64,000 nucleotides of DNA from Nocardioides sp. YR527 (lineage in GTDB: Bacteria; Actinomycetota; Actinomycetes; Propionibacteriales; Nocardioidaceae), in the NCBI RefSeq assembly GCF_900101045.1, contig NZ_FNFN01000011.1:1-64000 (forward strand), written 5' to 3'. The notes below the pieces were generated by a model, which made no database searches, was not told the DNA's origin, and saw only the letters and a program-made list of their open reading frames with translations. The first letter of the stretch is position 1; each line of letters opens with the position of its first letter. Of the stretch, positions 54,296 through 62,939 are shown piece after piece. Made by a program: the position numbers and the translations under genes.

Positions 54296-54711
54296 CCACC
54301 ACCGAACGGCAGCGCATCAGCGCCCGCCGCGACTCCCTGCTCGGCGACCAGCCGGGTGCCTTCGCGAGTGCCCGCTTCGTGCGGATCACCCCGCTGAAGG
54401 CACGCCGCGTCGTCGACCTGGTCCGCGGTCTGCCCGTCGACGAGGCTCTCTCCCTGCTGCAGTTCGCGCCGCAGGCAGCCTCCGAGACTGTTTACAAGGT
54501 TCTCGAGAGCGCCATCGCCAACGCGGTGTCGACCGAGGGTCTGGACCGTGACGACCTCGTCGTCTCGGTCGCCATGGTCGACGAGGGTCCGACCATGAAG
54601 CGCTGGCGCCCCCGCGCCCAGGGTCGTGCGACCCGCATCAACAAGCGGACCTCGCACATCACCCTGGTCGTGCAGCCGGCCGACGTCGTCGAGAAGGGCG
54701 GTAAGAAGTAA
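54292..54711 (+). CDS. rplV: 50S ribosomal protein L22
   Basis: A 139-residue L22 whose long loop lines the exit tunnel. RFVRITPLKARRVVDLVRGLPVDEALSLLQFAPQ and RWRPRAQGRATRINKRTSHI are conserved. The first about 20 residues (MTTTERQRISARRDSLLGDQ) are an extension not seen in E. coli. ATGA overlap with rpsS, TAATG overlap with rpsC. Confidence 0.98.
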   Translation: MTTTERQRISARRDSLLGDQPGAFASARFVRITPLKARRVVDLVRGLPVDEALSLLQFAPQAASETVYKVLESAIANAVSTEGLDRDDLVVSVAMVDEGPTMKRWRPRAQGRATRINKRTSHITLVVQPADVVEKGGKK

Positions 54712-55538
54712 TGGGTCAGAAGATCAACCCGAACGGCTTCCGCCTGGGCATCTCGACCGACCACAAGTCGCGTTGGTACGCCGACAAGCAGTACAAGGAG
54801 TACGTCGGCGAGGACGTCAAGATCCGCAAGCTGCTCAGCAAGGGCATGGAGCGGGCCGGCATCGCCAAGGTCGAGATCGAGCGCACCCGTGACCGCGTGC
54901 GTGTGGACATCCACACCGCGCGTCCCGGCATCGTCATCGGTCGCCGCGGCGCCGAGGCCGACCGCCTCCGCACCGAGCTGGAGAAGCTCACCGGCAAGCA
55001 GGTTCAGCTGAACATCCTCGAGGTCAAGAACCCCGAGGTCGACGCTCAGCTGGTCGCCCAGGGTGTCGCCGAGCAGCTCAGCGGTCGCGTGCAGTTCCGT
55101 CGCGCGATGCGCAAGGCCATGCAGACCACCATGCGCTCCGGTGCCAAGGGCATCCGGATCCAGTGCTCGGGTCGTCTGAACGGCGCGGAGATGTCGCGTA
55201 CCGAGTTCTACCGCGAGGGTCGCGTGCCGCTGCACACCCTTCGCGCGGACATCGACTACGGCTTCTACGAGGCCCGCACGACCTTCGGCCGCATCGGCGT
55301 GAAGGTCTGGATCTACAAGGGCGAGGTCTCCGGATCGCGCGCCGAGCGTCAGGCCGCCCAGGCCGCCCGTGCGGGCGTCCCGGGTCGCGGTGGCAACGAC
55401 CGTCGCGGTGGCCGCGGCGACCGTCCGTCGCGTGGCTCCCGTGGTGACCGCCCGAACCGCGCTGACCGCGCGGCGAAGACTGAGGCGCCGGCTGCCGCTG
55501 AGGCTCCCGCCGCCGAGACCACGTCCCAGGAGGGCTGA
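54711..55538 (+). CDS. rpsC: 30S ribosomal protein S3
   Basis: A 275-residue S3 with KH domain (VDIHTARPGIVIGRRGAEA). MGQKINPNGFRLGI and YGFYEARTTFGRIGVKVWIYKGE are conserved. The last 50 residues are an Arg/Gly-rich and then Ala/Glu-rich tail (GNDRRGGRGDRPSRGSRGD), a common actinobacterial extension. Confidence 0.98.
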   Translation: MGQKINPNGFRLGISTDHKSRWYADKQYKEYVGEDVKIRKLLSKGMERAGIAKVEIERTRDRVRVDIHTARPGIVIGRRGAEADRLRTELEKLTGKQVQLNILEVKNPEVDAQLVAQGVAEQLSGRVQFRRAMRKAMQTTMRSGAKGIRIQCSGRLNGAEMSRTEFYREGRVPLHTLRADIDYGFYEARTTFGRIGVKVWIYKGEVSGSRAERQAAQAARAGVPGRGGNDRRGGRGDRPSRGSRGDRPNRADRAAKTEAPAAAEAPAAETTSQEG

Positions 55539-55541
55539 CCC

Positions 55542-55961
55542 ATGCTGATGCCCCGTCGCGTCAAGCACCGCAAGCAGCACCACCCGAACCGCCGCGGCGT
55601 GGCCAAGGGTGGCACCAAGCTGGCCTTCGGTGACTACGGCATCCAGGCGATCGACGGTCACTACGTGACCAACCGCCAGATCGAGGCAGCGCGTATCGCG
55701 ATGACTCGTCACATCAAGCGAGGCGGCAAGGTGTGGATCAACATCTACCCCGACGTCCCGCTGACCAAGAAGCCGGCCGAGACCCGCATGGGTTCCGGTA
55801 AGGGTTCCCCCGAGTGGTGGGTCGCCAACGTCAAGCCGGGCCGAGTGATGTTCGAGCTCTCCGGTGTCGACGAGGAGACCGCTCGCGAGGCCATGCGCCG
55901 CGCGATCCACAAGCTGCCCATGAAGTGCCGTTTCATCACGCGAGAGGCTGGTGAGTTCTGA
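55542..55961 (+). CDS. rplP: 50S ribosomal protein L16
   Basis: A 139-residue L16 at the A-site tRNA and peptidyl-transferase region. MLMPRRVKHRKQHH, VTNRQIEAARIAMTRHIKRGGKVWI and MGSGKGSPEWWVANVKPGRVMFEL are typical. Its stop TGA shares its last base with the start of rpmC. Confidence 0.99.
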   Translation: MLMPRRVKHRKQHHPNRRGVAKGGTKLAFGDYGIQAIDGHYVTNRQIEAARIAMTRHIKRGGKVWINIYPDVPLTKKPAETRMGSGKGSPEWWVANVKPGRVMFELSGVDEETAREAMRRAIHKLPMKCRFITREAGEF

Positions 55962-56203
55962 TGGCTAACTCCCTGCAGGCGTTCGAGCTGGACGAGCTCA
56001 CCGACGTCGACCTCGAGGCGAAGCTGCGCGAGGCGAAGGAGGAGCTGTTCAACCTCCGGTTCCAGGCGGCCACCGGCCAGCTGGAGAGCCACGGTCGGCT
56101 CCGCACCGTCAAGAAGGACATCGCCCGGATCTACACCGTGGTGCGTGAGCGCGAGCTCGGCATCCGCGTGGCCCCGGGCACCGAGACCACCGAGGAGGCC
56201 TGA
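55961..56203 (+). CDS. rpmC: 50S ribosomal protein L29
   Basis: An 80-residue L29 at the tunnel exit near L23. DVDLEAKLREAKEELFNLRFQAATGQLESHGRLRTVKKDIARIYTVVRERELG is typical, with a slightly extended C-terminus. It overlaps rplP by one base. Confidence 0.98.
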   Translation: MANSLQAFELDELTDVDLEAKLREAKEELFNLRFQAATGQLESHGRLRTVKKDIARIYTVVRERELGIRVAPGTETTEEA

Positions 56204-56205
56204 TC

Positions 56206-56484
56206 ATGGCTGAGTCCACCACGGACACCACCGAGCGCAACACGCGCAAGGTGCGCGAGGGCCTCGTCGTCAGCGACAAGATGGACAAGACCATCGTCGT
56301 CGAGGTCGAGGACCGCGTGAAGCACCCGCTCTACGGCAAGGTCATGCGCCGTAGCAGCAAGCTCAAGGCTCACGACGAGCAGAACACCGCCGGCATCGGC
56401 GACCGCGTCCTGGTCATGGAGACCCGGCCGCTGTCCGCGACCAAGCGGTGGCGCCTCGTCGAGGTCGTCGAGCGCGCCAAGTGA
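56206..56484 (+). CDS. rpsQ: 30S ribosomal protein S17
   Basis: A 92-residue S17, an early 16S binder. VREGLVVSDKMDKTIVVEVEDRVKHPLYGKVMRRSSKLKAHDE is the conserved core. Last gene of the S10 operon; a 172-bp gap with two hairpins follows, so the spc genes may have their own control. Confidence 0.98.
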   Translation: MAESTTDTTERNTRKVREGLVVSDKMDKTIVVEVEDRVKHPLYGKVMRRSSKLKAHDEQNTAGIGDRVLVMETRPLSATKRWRLVEVVERAK

Positions 56485-56488
56485 TCCT

Positions 56489-56504
56489 CGTCGCATAAGC
56501 GACG
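56489..56504 (+). terminator. Short hairpin after rpsQ
   Basis: CGTCGC-ATAA-GCGACG is a perfect 6-bp stem right behind the rpsQ stop. It may end part of the S10 transcript or protect its 3' end. Confidence 0.5.
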
Positions 56505-56541
56505 GATCCGGCTGGCGGCAAACGTCGCCAAATTGACCAAA

Positions 56542-56582
56542 GGGTGCAGGTCCAGCGACCATTGTTCGCTGGGCCTGTGCCC
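56542..56582 (+). promoter_or_regulatory. Long hairpin in the rplN leader
   Basis: GGGTGCAGGTCCAGCGA and TCGCTGGGCCTGTGCCC form a 17-bp stem with three G-U pairs around a 7-base loop, 74 bp before rplN. It lacks a U run. It is a candidate attenuator, RNA processing or r-protein binding site for the spc operon. Confidence 0.6.
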
Positions 56583-56656
56583 ATCAAATCCCATTACGTT
56601 CGGCAAGGCTCACCCGCCCTGGAGCGGGGAGAGAACCAGCTCGACAAGGAGAAGTA

Positions 56657-57025
56657 ATGATCCAGCAGGAGTCGCGACTCAAGGTCGCCGACAACACTGG
56701 TGCGAAGGAAATCCTTTGCATTCGTGTGCTCGGTGGTTCCGGTCGTCGCTACGCCGGCATCGGCGACACCATCGTCGCCACCGTCAAGGACGCTATCCCC
56801 GGTGGCAACGTGAAGAAGGGTGACGTCGTCAAGGCCGTCATCGTGCGCACCGTCAAGGAGCGCCGCCGCGCTGACGGCTCGTACATCCGCTTCGACGAGA
56901 ACGCCGCCGTCATTCTCAAGAACGACGGCGAGCCGCGAGGCACCCGCATCTTCGGCCCGGTCGGCCGTGAGCTGCGCGACAAGAAGTTCATGAAGATCAT
57001 CTCGCTCGCGCCGGAGGTGCTGTGA
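56657..57025 (+). CDS. rplN: 50S ribosomal protein L14
   Basis: A 122-residue L14 at the subunit interface. MIQQESRLKVADNTGAKEILCIRVLGGSGRRYAGIGD and ENAAVILKNDGEPRGTRIFGPVGRELR are conserved. ATG 56657 follows AGGAG. First gene of the spc operon. Confidence 0.99.
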   Translation: MIQQESRLKVADNTGAKEILCIRVLGGSGRRYAGIGDTIVATVKDAIPGGNVKKGDVVKAVIVRTVKERRRADGSYIRFDENAAVILKNDGEPRGTRIFGPVGRELRDKKFMKIISLAPEVL

Positions 57026-57384
57026 TGGGTCGCTCGCACATCAAGAAGGGCGACACCGTCAAGGTGATCGCTGGTAAGGACAAGGGCGGCTCCGGCAAGG
57101 TGATCGCTGTCCTCACCCAGGAGGACCGTGTGATCGTCGAGGGCATCAACCTCGTCAAGAAGCACACCAAGGTCCAGGACCAGGGCGGTCGCGCCGGCAC
57201 CACCGGCGGCATCGTGAACACCGAGGCCCCGATCCACGTTTCCAACGTCCAGCTGCTCGAGGGTGGCGAGCCGGTTCGCGTCGGCTACCGCCGTGAGACG
57301 GTCCAGAAGCGTCGCCCCGACGGGTCGACGTACGCCGCCGAGCGCAGCGTTCGCATCTCGCGCAAGACCGGTAAGGACATCTGA
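57025..57384 (+). CDS. rplX: 50S ribosomal protein L24
   Basis: A 119-residue L24 initiating 50S assembly. HIKKGDTVKVIAGKDKGGSGKV is the KOW domain. The ATG at 57025 overlaps the rplN stop by one base and has GGAGG eight bases upstream. Confidence 0.98.
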   Translation: MGRSHIKKGDTVKVIAGKDKGGSGKVIAVLTQEDRVIVEGINLVKKHTKVQDQGGRAGTTGGIVNTEAPIHVSNVQLLEGGEPVRVGYRRETVQKRRPDGSTYAAERSVRISRKTGKDI

Positions 57385-57386
57385 TC

Positions 57387-57947
57387 ATGACCGACACCGC
57401 TGTGGCCCCGCGCCTCAAGACGAAGTACCGCGAGGAGATCGCCCCGGCCCTGCAGGCCGAGTTCGAGATCCCGAATGTCATGCAGATCCCCGGTCTGACC
57501 AAGATCGTCGTCAACATGGGTGTGGGCGAGGCCGCTCGCGACTCCAAGCTGATCGAGGGCGCTGTCAACGACCTGACCGCGATCACCGGCCAGAAGCCGC
57601 TGATCAACAAGGCGAAGAAGTCCATCGCGCAGTTCAAGCTGCGTGAGGGCATGCCGATCGGTGCGCACGTCACGCTGCGCGGCGACCGCATGTGGGAGTT
57701 CCTCGACCGGCTGCTCTCGCTCGCTCTGCCCCGGATCAGGGACTTCCGTGGTCTCAACGGCAAGCAGTTCGACGGCAACGGCAACTACACCTTCGGTCTC
57801 ACCGAGCAGGTCATGTTCCACGAGATCAACCAGGACAAGATCGACCGCTCGCGGGGCATGGACATCACCCTCGTGACGACTGCCACCAACGACGACCAGG
57901 GTCGCGCGCTGCTCAAGGCGCTCGGCTTCCCGTTCAAGGAGAACTGA
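57387..57947 (+). CDS. rplE: 50S ribosomal protein L5
   Basis: A 186-residue L5 that binds 5S rRNA. IPGLTKIVVNMGVGEA, TGQKPLINKAKKSIAQFKLREGMPIGAHVTLRG and FPFKEN at the end are typical. Confidence 0.99.
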   Translation: MTDTAVAPRLKTKYREEIAPALQAEFEIPNVMQIPGLTKIVVNMGVGEAARDSKLIEGAVNDLTAITGQKPLINKAKKSIAQFKLREGMPIGAHVTLRGDRMWEFLDRLLSLALPRIRDFRGLNGKQFDGNGNYTFGLTEQVMFHEINQDKIDRSRGMDITLVTTATNDDQGRALLKALGFPFKEN

Positions 57948-57948
57948 G

Positions 57949-58134
57949 ATGGCGAAGACCGCTCTCAAGGTGAAGGCCGCCCGCAAGCCGAAGTTTGCGG
58001 TTCGCGGTTACACCCGCTGCCAGCGCTGCGGCCGCCCGAAGGCTGTGTTCCGCAAGTTCGGCCTGTGCCGTATCTGCCTGCGCGAGATGGCCCACCGCGG
58101 CGAGCTGCCCGGCGTCACCAAGTCCTCCTGGTGA
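57949..58134 (+). CDS. rpsN: 30S ribosomal protein S14, zinc type
   Basis: A 61-residue S14 of the zinc-binding type (C24, C27, C40, C43 in CQRC and CRIC). This short form differs from the longer zinc-free S14 used under zinc starvation, whose gene is not in the window. Confidence 0.99.
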   Translation: MAKTALKVKAARKPKFAVRGYTRCQRCGRPKAVFRKFGLCRICLREMAHRGELPGVTKSSW

Positions 58135-58166
58135 GCGATCACCGTTCCAACCACTGACGTTGAAGG

Positions 58167-58191
58167 TCCTCATGACTGTGTGTCGTGAGGA
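58167..58191 (+). promoter_or_regulatory. Hairpin between rpsN and rpsH
   Basis: TCCTCATGAC and GTCGTGAGGA pair over 10 bp (one T-G) around TGTGT, 29 bp before rpsH. Next to the start, GGCC-GTTC-GGCC (58208-58219) can form between the ribosome site and the ATG. It could be a control site such as S8-type feedback, but no such site is established here. Confidence 0.45.
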
Positions 58192-58220
58192 AACCACTAC
58201 GAGAAAGGGCCGTTCGGCCA

Positions 58221-58628
58221 ATGACGATGACTGACCCGATCGCAGACATGCTCACTCGTCTGCGTAACGCCAACCAGGCGTACCACGATGCGGTTTCGAT
58301 GCCGTACAGCAAGCTGAAGCAGGGCGTCGCTGAGATCCTCCAGCAGGAGGGCTACATCACCAAGTACGAGGTGCTGGAGCCCACCGAGGGCCAGGTCGGC
58401 AAGACCCTGTCGATCACCCTCAAGTACGGCCGCAACCGTGAGCGCTCGATCGCCGGCGTACGCCGCATCAGCAAGCCCGGTCTGCGTGTCTACGCGAAGC
58501 ACACCGGTCTCCCGAAGGTGCTCGGCGGCCTCGGCGTCGCGATCATCTCGACGAGCCAGGGTCTGCTGACCGACCGCCAGGCGAACAAGAAGGGCGTAGG
58601 TGGGGAAGTCCTCGCCTACGTCTGGTAA
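58221..58628 (+). CDS. rpsH: 30S ribosomal protein S8
   Basis: A 135-residue S8, binder of 16S helix 21. MTDPIADMLTRLRNANQAYHDAV and TSQGLLTDRQANKKGVGGEVLAYVW are typical. ATG 58221 is used; ATG 58227 is close and also possible. A longer frame upstream lacks a ribosome site. Confidence 0.97.
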   Translation: MTMTDPIADMLTRLRNANQAYHDAVSMPYSKLKQGVAEILQQEGYITKYEVLEPTEGQVGKTLSITLKYGRNRERSIAGVRRISKPGLRVYAKHTGLPKVLGGLGVAIISTSQGLLTDRQANKKGVGGEVLAYVW

Positions 58629-58650
58629 TCAGGGAAGGGAGAGAGAAGAA

Positions 58651-59190
58651 ATGTCGCGTATTGGCAAGCTCCCCGTCCCGGTTCCGGCCGGCGTGGACGT
58701 CACCATCGACGGCCAGGTCGTGAGCGTCAAGGGCCCCAAGGGCACCCTGTCGCACACCGTGGTCGACCCGATCACCGTCGAGAAGGGTGACGGCGTCCTC
58801 GACGTCAAGCGCCCCGACGACAGCCGGGACAACAAGGCCCTCCACGGCCTGTCCCGCACGCTGATCAACAACATGGTCCTGGGTGTCACCGAGGGCTACG
58901 AGAAGAAGCTCGAGATCGTCGGCGTGGGTTACCGCGTGCTGTCGAAGGGCCCGACCAAGCTGGAGTTCCAGCTGGGTTACTCCCACTCGATCGTCTTCGA
59001 CGCGCCCGAGGGCATCACCTTCACCACCGACGGTCCGACCAAGCTCGGTGTCGTCGGCATCGACAAGCAGCTCGTCGGTGAGGTTGCGGCCAACATTCGC
59101 AAGCTGCGCAAGCCGGAGCCCTACAAGGGCAAGGGCGTTCGTTACGCCGGCGAGAACATCCGCCGCAAGGTCGGAAAGGCTGGTAAGTGA
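58651..59190 (+). CDS. rplF: 50S ribosomal protein L6
   Basis: A 179-residue L6 near the sarcin-ricin loop. MSRIGKLPVPVPAGVDV, GLSRTLINNMVLGVTEGYEKKLEIVGVGYR and EPYKGKGVRYAGENIRRKVGKAGK are conserved. ATG 58651 follows GGGAGAGAGAAG. Confidence 0.99.
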   Translation: MSRIGKLPVPVPAGVDVTIDGQVVSVKGPKGTLSHTVVDPITVEKGDGVLDVKRPDDSRDNKALHGLSRTLINNMVLGVTEGYEKKLEIVGVGYRVLSKGPTKLEFQLGYSHSIVFDAPEGITFTTDGPTKLGVVGIDKQLVGEVAANIRKLRKPEPYKGKGVRYAGENIRRKVGKAGK

Positions 59191-59573
59191 TGGCCATCTC
59201 GCTGTCGAACAACAAGCACACCGCTTCCCGTGTCCGCTCGCGCCTGCGTCGTCAGGCCCGCGGTCGCAAGAAGATCGAGGGTACGCCGGAGCGCCCGCGC
59301 CTCGTCGTGACCCGGTCGGCCAAGCACATCACCGCCCAGGTCGTCGACGACCTGGCCGGCAAGACGCTTGCCTCGGCTTCGACCATCGAGGGCGACCTGC
59401 GGTCGGCCTCCGGTGACAAGACCGCCAAGGCCAAGCAGGTCGGCGAGCTGGTTGCGTCGCGTGCCAAGGCCGCTGGGGTGGAGACCGTCGTCTTCGACCG
59501 TGCCGGCAACAAGTACCACGGCCGTGTCGCCGCGCTCGCCGATGGCGCGCGCGAGGCCGGTCTGACCTTCTGA
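59190..59573 (+). CDS. rplR: 50S ribosomal protein L18
   Basis: A 127-residue L18 binding 5S rRNA. RPRLVVTRSAKHITAQVVDD and FDRAGNKYHGRVAALADGAREAGL are typical. ATG 59190 overlaps the rplF stop by one base. Confidence 0.98.
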   Translation: MAISLSNNKHTASRVRSRLRRQARGRKKIEGTPERPRLVVTRSAKHITAQVVDDLAGKTLASASTIEGDLRSASGDKTAKAKQVGELVASRAKAAGVETVVFDRAGNKYHGRVAALADGAREAGLTF

Positions 59574-59607
59574 TCGCAACGATCGAACGAGAGAAGAGGA
59601 AAGTCTG

Positions 59608-60219
59608 ATGAGCGGAGCCCAGCGCGGACAGCGTGGTGGCGAGCGCCGAGGTCGCGACGACCGTCGCAACCAGAGCGCCGACAAGACCGCCTACATCGAG
59701 AAGGTCGTCGCGATCAACCGAGTTGCCAAGGTCGTGAAGGGTGGTCGTCGCTTCAGCTTCACCGCCCTTGTGATCGTCGGTGACGGTGAAGGTCTGGTCG
59801 GCGTCGGCTACGGTAAGGCGAAGGAAGTTCCCGCGGCGATCGCCAAGGGTGTCGAGGAAGCGAAGAAGCACTTCTTCCGCGTTCCCCGCATCCAGGGCAC
59901 GATCCCGCACCCGGTGCAGGGTGAGAAGGCCGCTGGTGTGGTCCTTCTTCGTCCGGCCGCCCCTGGTACCGGTGTCATCGCCGGTGGTCCGGTGCGCGCC
60001 GTCCTGGAGTGCGCCGGCATCCACGACGTGCTGAGCAAGTCGCTCGGTTCGTCCAACCAGATCAACATCGTCCACGCGACGGTGGAGGCGCTTCGGATGC
60101 TCGAGACGCCTGAGGCTGTTGCCGCCCGCCGTGGTCTCCCTGTCGAGGACGTCGCCCCCGACGCGCTGCTCAAGGCGCAGGCCGAGGTTGCGGCTCCCGC
60201 CGCGGAGGTGTCGGCCTGA
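59608..60219 (+). CDS. rpsE: 30S ribosomal protein S5
   Basis: A 203-residue S5 at the 30S entry tunnel. KVVKGGRRFSFTALVIVGDGEGLVGVGYGKAKEVPAAI and GVIAGGPVRAVLECAGI are conserved. The N-terminus has an Arg/Gly-rich extension (RGQRGGERRGRDDRRN) and the C-terminus an Ala-rich tail. Confidence 0.98.
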   Translation: MSGAQRGQRGGERRGRDDRRNQSADKTAYIEKVVAINRVAKVVKGGRRFSFTALVIVGDGEGLVGVGYGKAKEVPAAIAKGVEEAKKHFFRVPRIQGTIPHPVQGEKAAGVVLLRPAAPGTGVIAGGPVRAVLECAGIHDVLSKSLGSSNQINIVHATVEALRMLETPEAVAARRGLPVEDVAPDALLKAQAEVAAPAAEVSA

Positions 60220-60401
60220 TGGCGCAGCTGAAGGTCCAGCAGAAGAAGGGCCTCGTTGGTCTGAAGCAGAACCAGCGAGACACCCTGCGTACGCTCGGTC
60301 TCAAGCGGATCGGCGACGTGGTCGTCAAGGAGGACCGCCCGGAGATCCGCGGCATGGTCCAGACCGTCCGTCACCTGGTGACGGTCGAGGAGGTCGACTG
60401 A
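60219..60401 (+). CDS. rpmD: 50S ribosomal protein L30
   Basis: A 60-residue L30 with LRTLGLKRIGDVVVKED and MVQTVRHLVTVEEV. It overlaps rpsE by one base; its stop is one base before the rplO start. Confidence 0.97.
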   Translation: MAQLKVQQKKGLVGLKQNQRDTLRTLGLKRIGDVVVKEDRPEIRGMVQTVRHLVTVEEVD

Positions 60402-60402
60402 T

Positions 60403-60843
60403 ATGGCACTCAAGGTGCACAACCTGGCGCCGGCTCCCGGTGCCAAGAAGGCCAAGACCCGTGTGGGTCGTGGTGAGGCGTCCAAGGGTAAGACGGCCGG
60501 CCGTGGTACCAAGGGCACGAAGGCCCGTTACCAGGTCCCCGCTTACTTCGAGGGTGGCCAGACCCCGATGCACATGCGACTCCCCAAGCTGAAGGGTTTC
60601 AAGAACCCCTTCAAGGTGGAGTTCCAGGTCGTCAACCTCGACAAGCTCAACGAGCTTTTCCCCGAGGGTGGCGTCGTCACCCCCGAGACCCTGATCGAGA
60701 AGGGTGCCGTCCGCAAGGGCCACCCGGTCAAGGTCCTGGGCCAGGGTGACCTGACCGTCAAGGTCGAGATCAGCGCCAACGCCTTCTCCGGCACTGCCAA
60801 GGAGAAGATCGAGGCCGCTGGCGGAACTGTCACGGTTCTCTGA
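60403..60843 (+). CDS. rplO: 50S ribosomal protein L15
   Basis: A 146-residue L15. KVHNLAPAPGAKKAKTRVGRGEASKGKTAGRGTKG and FEGGQTPMHMRLPKLKGF are typical. Last r-protein gene of the spc operon; a terminator-like hairpin follows before secY. Confidence 0.99.
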   Translation: MALKVHNLAPAPGAKKAKTRVGRGEASKGKTAGRGTKGTKARYQVPAYFEGGQTPMHMRLPKLKGFKNPFKVEFQVVNLDKLNELFPEGGVVTPETLIEKGAVRKGHPVKVLGQGDLTVKVEISANAFSGTAKEKIEAAGGTVTVL

Positions 60844-60872
60844 CAGTTCTACTAACGTAGAGCCTGTCACGT

Positions 60873-60917
60873 GGGAGCGCGGCCGGGTCGCCCCTTCGGG
60901 GTCCCGCCCGCGCTCCC
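60873..60917 (+). terminator. Hairpin between rplO and secY
   Basis: GGGAGCGCGG-C-CGGG pairs with CCCG-C-CCGCGCTCCC around an inner CCCC-TTCG-GGGG hairpin, followed by GCTGTTT. A long, strong stem that likely ends most spc transcripts and lowers secY expression relative to the r-proteins. Confidence 0.78.
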
Positions 60918-61026
60918 GCTGTTTCAGCCCTACGTGCAAGAACTGCCGTGGGGGCTGTTAGGCTGCCACGGGTTTTCGCATCGGCGCAGGCCCTGCGACC
61001 CCTGATTGTCGAAAGAGGAACCATTC

Positions 61027-62337
61027 GTGCTTGGCGCGTTCGCATCAGCGTTCCGTACCCCGGACCTGCGCAAGAAGCTGCTCTTCGTTCTCTTCATCGT
61101 CGTGATCTTCAGGGCTGGGTCCCAGATCCCGGCTCCTGGCGTTCATGTCGCGAACGTCCAGCAGTGTCTTGACGCGGCTCAGACCGGTGACAGCGCCGGC
61201 CTCTACAACCTGGTCAATCTCTTCTCCGGTGGCGCGCTGCTGCAGCTGACGATCTTCGCGCTCGGCATCATGCCGTACATCACCGCGAGCATCATCCTGC
61301 AGCTTCTCGTCGTGGTGATCCCTCGCCTCGAGGCCCTCAAGAAGGAGGGCCAGGCCGGGCAGACGAAGATCACCCAGTACACCCGCTACCTGACCCTCGG
61401 CCTCGCGGTCCTGCAGGCCACCGGCATCGTCGCGCTGGCCCGCTCCGGCGATCTGCTCCAGGGCTGCACCCAGCCGCTGCTGCACGACGACGGCACCGCC
61501 ACCTTCCTGGTCATGGTCATCACCATGACCGCCGGCACCGCGGTCATCATGTGGCTCGGTGAGCTCATCACCGAGCGCGGCATCGGCAACGGTATGTCGA
61601 TCCTCATCTTCACCCAGGTCGTCGCCACGTTCCCGGCCACCATGTGGGCGGTCAAGAACGACAAGGGCTGGTGGACCTTCGCGATCGTGATCGTCATCGG
61701 TCTGGCGATCATGGCGGCGGTCATCTTCATCGAGCAGGCCCAGCGCCGGATCCCGGTCCAGTACGCGCGCCGCATGGTCGGTCGCAAGATGTTCGGCGGA
61801 TCCTCGACCTACATCCCGCTCAAGGTGAACCAGGCCGGCGTCATCCCGGTCATCTTCGCCTCGTCGCTGCTCTACCTGCCGGCGATGGCGGCTCAGTTCA
61901 ACCAGAACGCGCAGAACCCGCCGGCGTGGGTCGACTGGATCAACAACTACTTCGTCCGTGGTGACCACCCGGTCTACATGGCGACGTACTTCGCGTTGAT
62001 CATCTTCTTCACCTACTTCTACGTGTCGATCACCTTCAACCCCCCGGAGGTCGCCGACAACATGAAGAAGTACGGCGGCTTCATCCCGGGAATCCGGGCC
62101 GGGAAGCCGACCGAGGACTACCTGTCCTACGTTCTGTCCCGTATCACACTGCCGGGCTCGCTCTACCTCGGTCTGGTTGCGCTCATCCCGCTGATCGCGC
62201 TGGCCCTCATCGGCGCCAACCAGAACTTCCCGTTCGGCGGCACCTCGATCCTCATCATGGTCGGCGTCGCCCTCGACACGGTGAAGCAGATCGAGAGCCA
62301 GCTCCAGCAGCGCAACTATGAAGGGTTCCTCCGATGA
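61027..62337 (+). CDS. secY: Protein translocase subunit SecY
   Basis: A 436-residue channel of the Sec system with ten membrane helices. KLLFVLFIVVIFRAGSQIPAPGVHV is helix 1, GIMPYITASIILQLL and QAQRRIPVQYARRMVG are the conserved boxes. The start is GTG 61027 behind GAAAGAGGA; the open frame to 61006 is ignored. It overlaps adk by four bases. Confidence 0.97.
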   Translation: MLGAFASAFRTPDLRKKLLFVLFIVVIFRAGSQIPAPGVHVANVQQCLDAAQTGDSAGLYNLVNLFSGGALLQLTIFALGIMPYITASIILQLLVVVIPRLEALKKEGQAGQTKITQYTRYLTLGLAVLQATGIVALARSGDLLQGCTQPLLHDDGTATFLVMVITMTAGTAVIMWLGELITERGIGNGMSILIFTQVVATFPATMWAVKNDKGWWTFAIVIVIGLAIMAAVIFIEQAQRRIPVQYARRMVGRKMFGGSSTYIPLKVNQAGVIPVIFASSLLYLPAMAAQFNQNAQNPPAWVDWINNYFVRGDHPVYMATYFALIIFFTYFYVSITFNPPEVADNMKKYGGFIPGIRAGKPTEDYLSYVLSRITLPGSLYLGLVALIPLIALALIGANQNFPFGGTSILIMVGVALDTVKQIESQLQQRNYEGFLR

Positions 62338-62909
62338 GACTGATCATCATGGGCCCGCCGGGGGCCGGTAAGGGCACCCAGGCGAAGTTCATCGCCGAGC
62401 ACTTCGAGATCCCGGCGATCTCGACCGGTGACATCTTCCGCGCCAACGTCTCCCAGGGCACGCCCCTGGGTGTCGAGGCAGCGTCCTACATGGACAAGGG
62501 AGAGTACGTCCCGGACTCGGTCACGAACCTGATGGTCCGCAACCGCATCGATGAGCCCGACGCATCCCAGGGATTCCTGCTCGACGGCTACCCGCGCACG
62601 CTCGCGCAGGTCGAGGAGCTCGACGGGATGATCAAGTTCACCGGCCACGCGCTGGACGCGGTGGTCGTGCTGACGGTCGACAAGGACGAGATCGTGCAGC
62701 GGCTGCTGCAGCGCGCCGAGCTCGAGGGTCGCGCCGACGACACCGAGGACGTCATCCGTCGCCGCCAGGAGGTCTACCTCGAGGAGACCGCGCCGCTGAT
62801 CGAGGTCTACAAGGGCCGCGGCCTGGTCCACGAGATCGACGGCATGGGTGACGTCGACGACGTCACCAAGCGGATCTTCGACGAGCTCGACATCGTCCCT
62901 GAGTCCTGA
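62334..62909 (+). CDS. adk: Adenylate kinase
   Basis: A 191-residue enzyme making two ADP from ATP and AMP. P-loop GPPGAGKGT (7-15), AMP site ISTGDIFR, and DGYPRTLAQ are intact. It is the short form without the zinc lid, as in many actinobacteria. ATG overlaps the secY stop. Confidence 0.98.
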   Translation: MRLIIMGPPGAGKGTQAKFIAEHFEIPAISTGDIFRANVSQGTPLGVEAASYMDKGEYVPDSVTNLMVRNRIDEPDASQGFLLDGYPRTLAQVEELDGMIKFTGHALDAVVVLTVDKDEIVQRLLQRAELEGRADDTEDVIRRRQEVYLEETAPLIEVYKGRGLVHEIDGMGDVDDVTKRIFDELDIVPES

Positions 62910-62939
62910 GACGACCATCTTGTACGCAACGGGGGAGCA

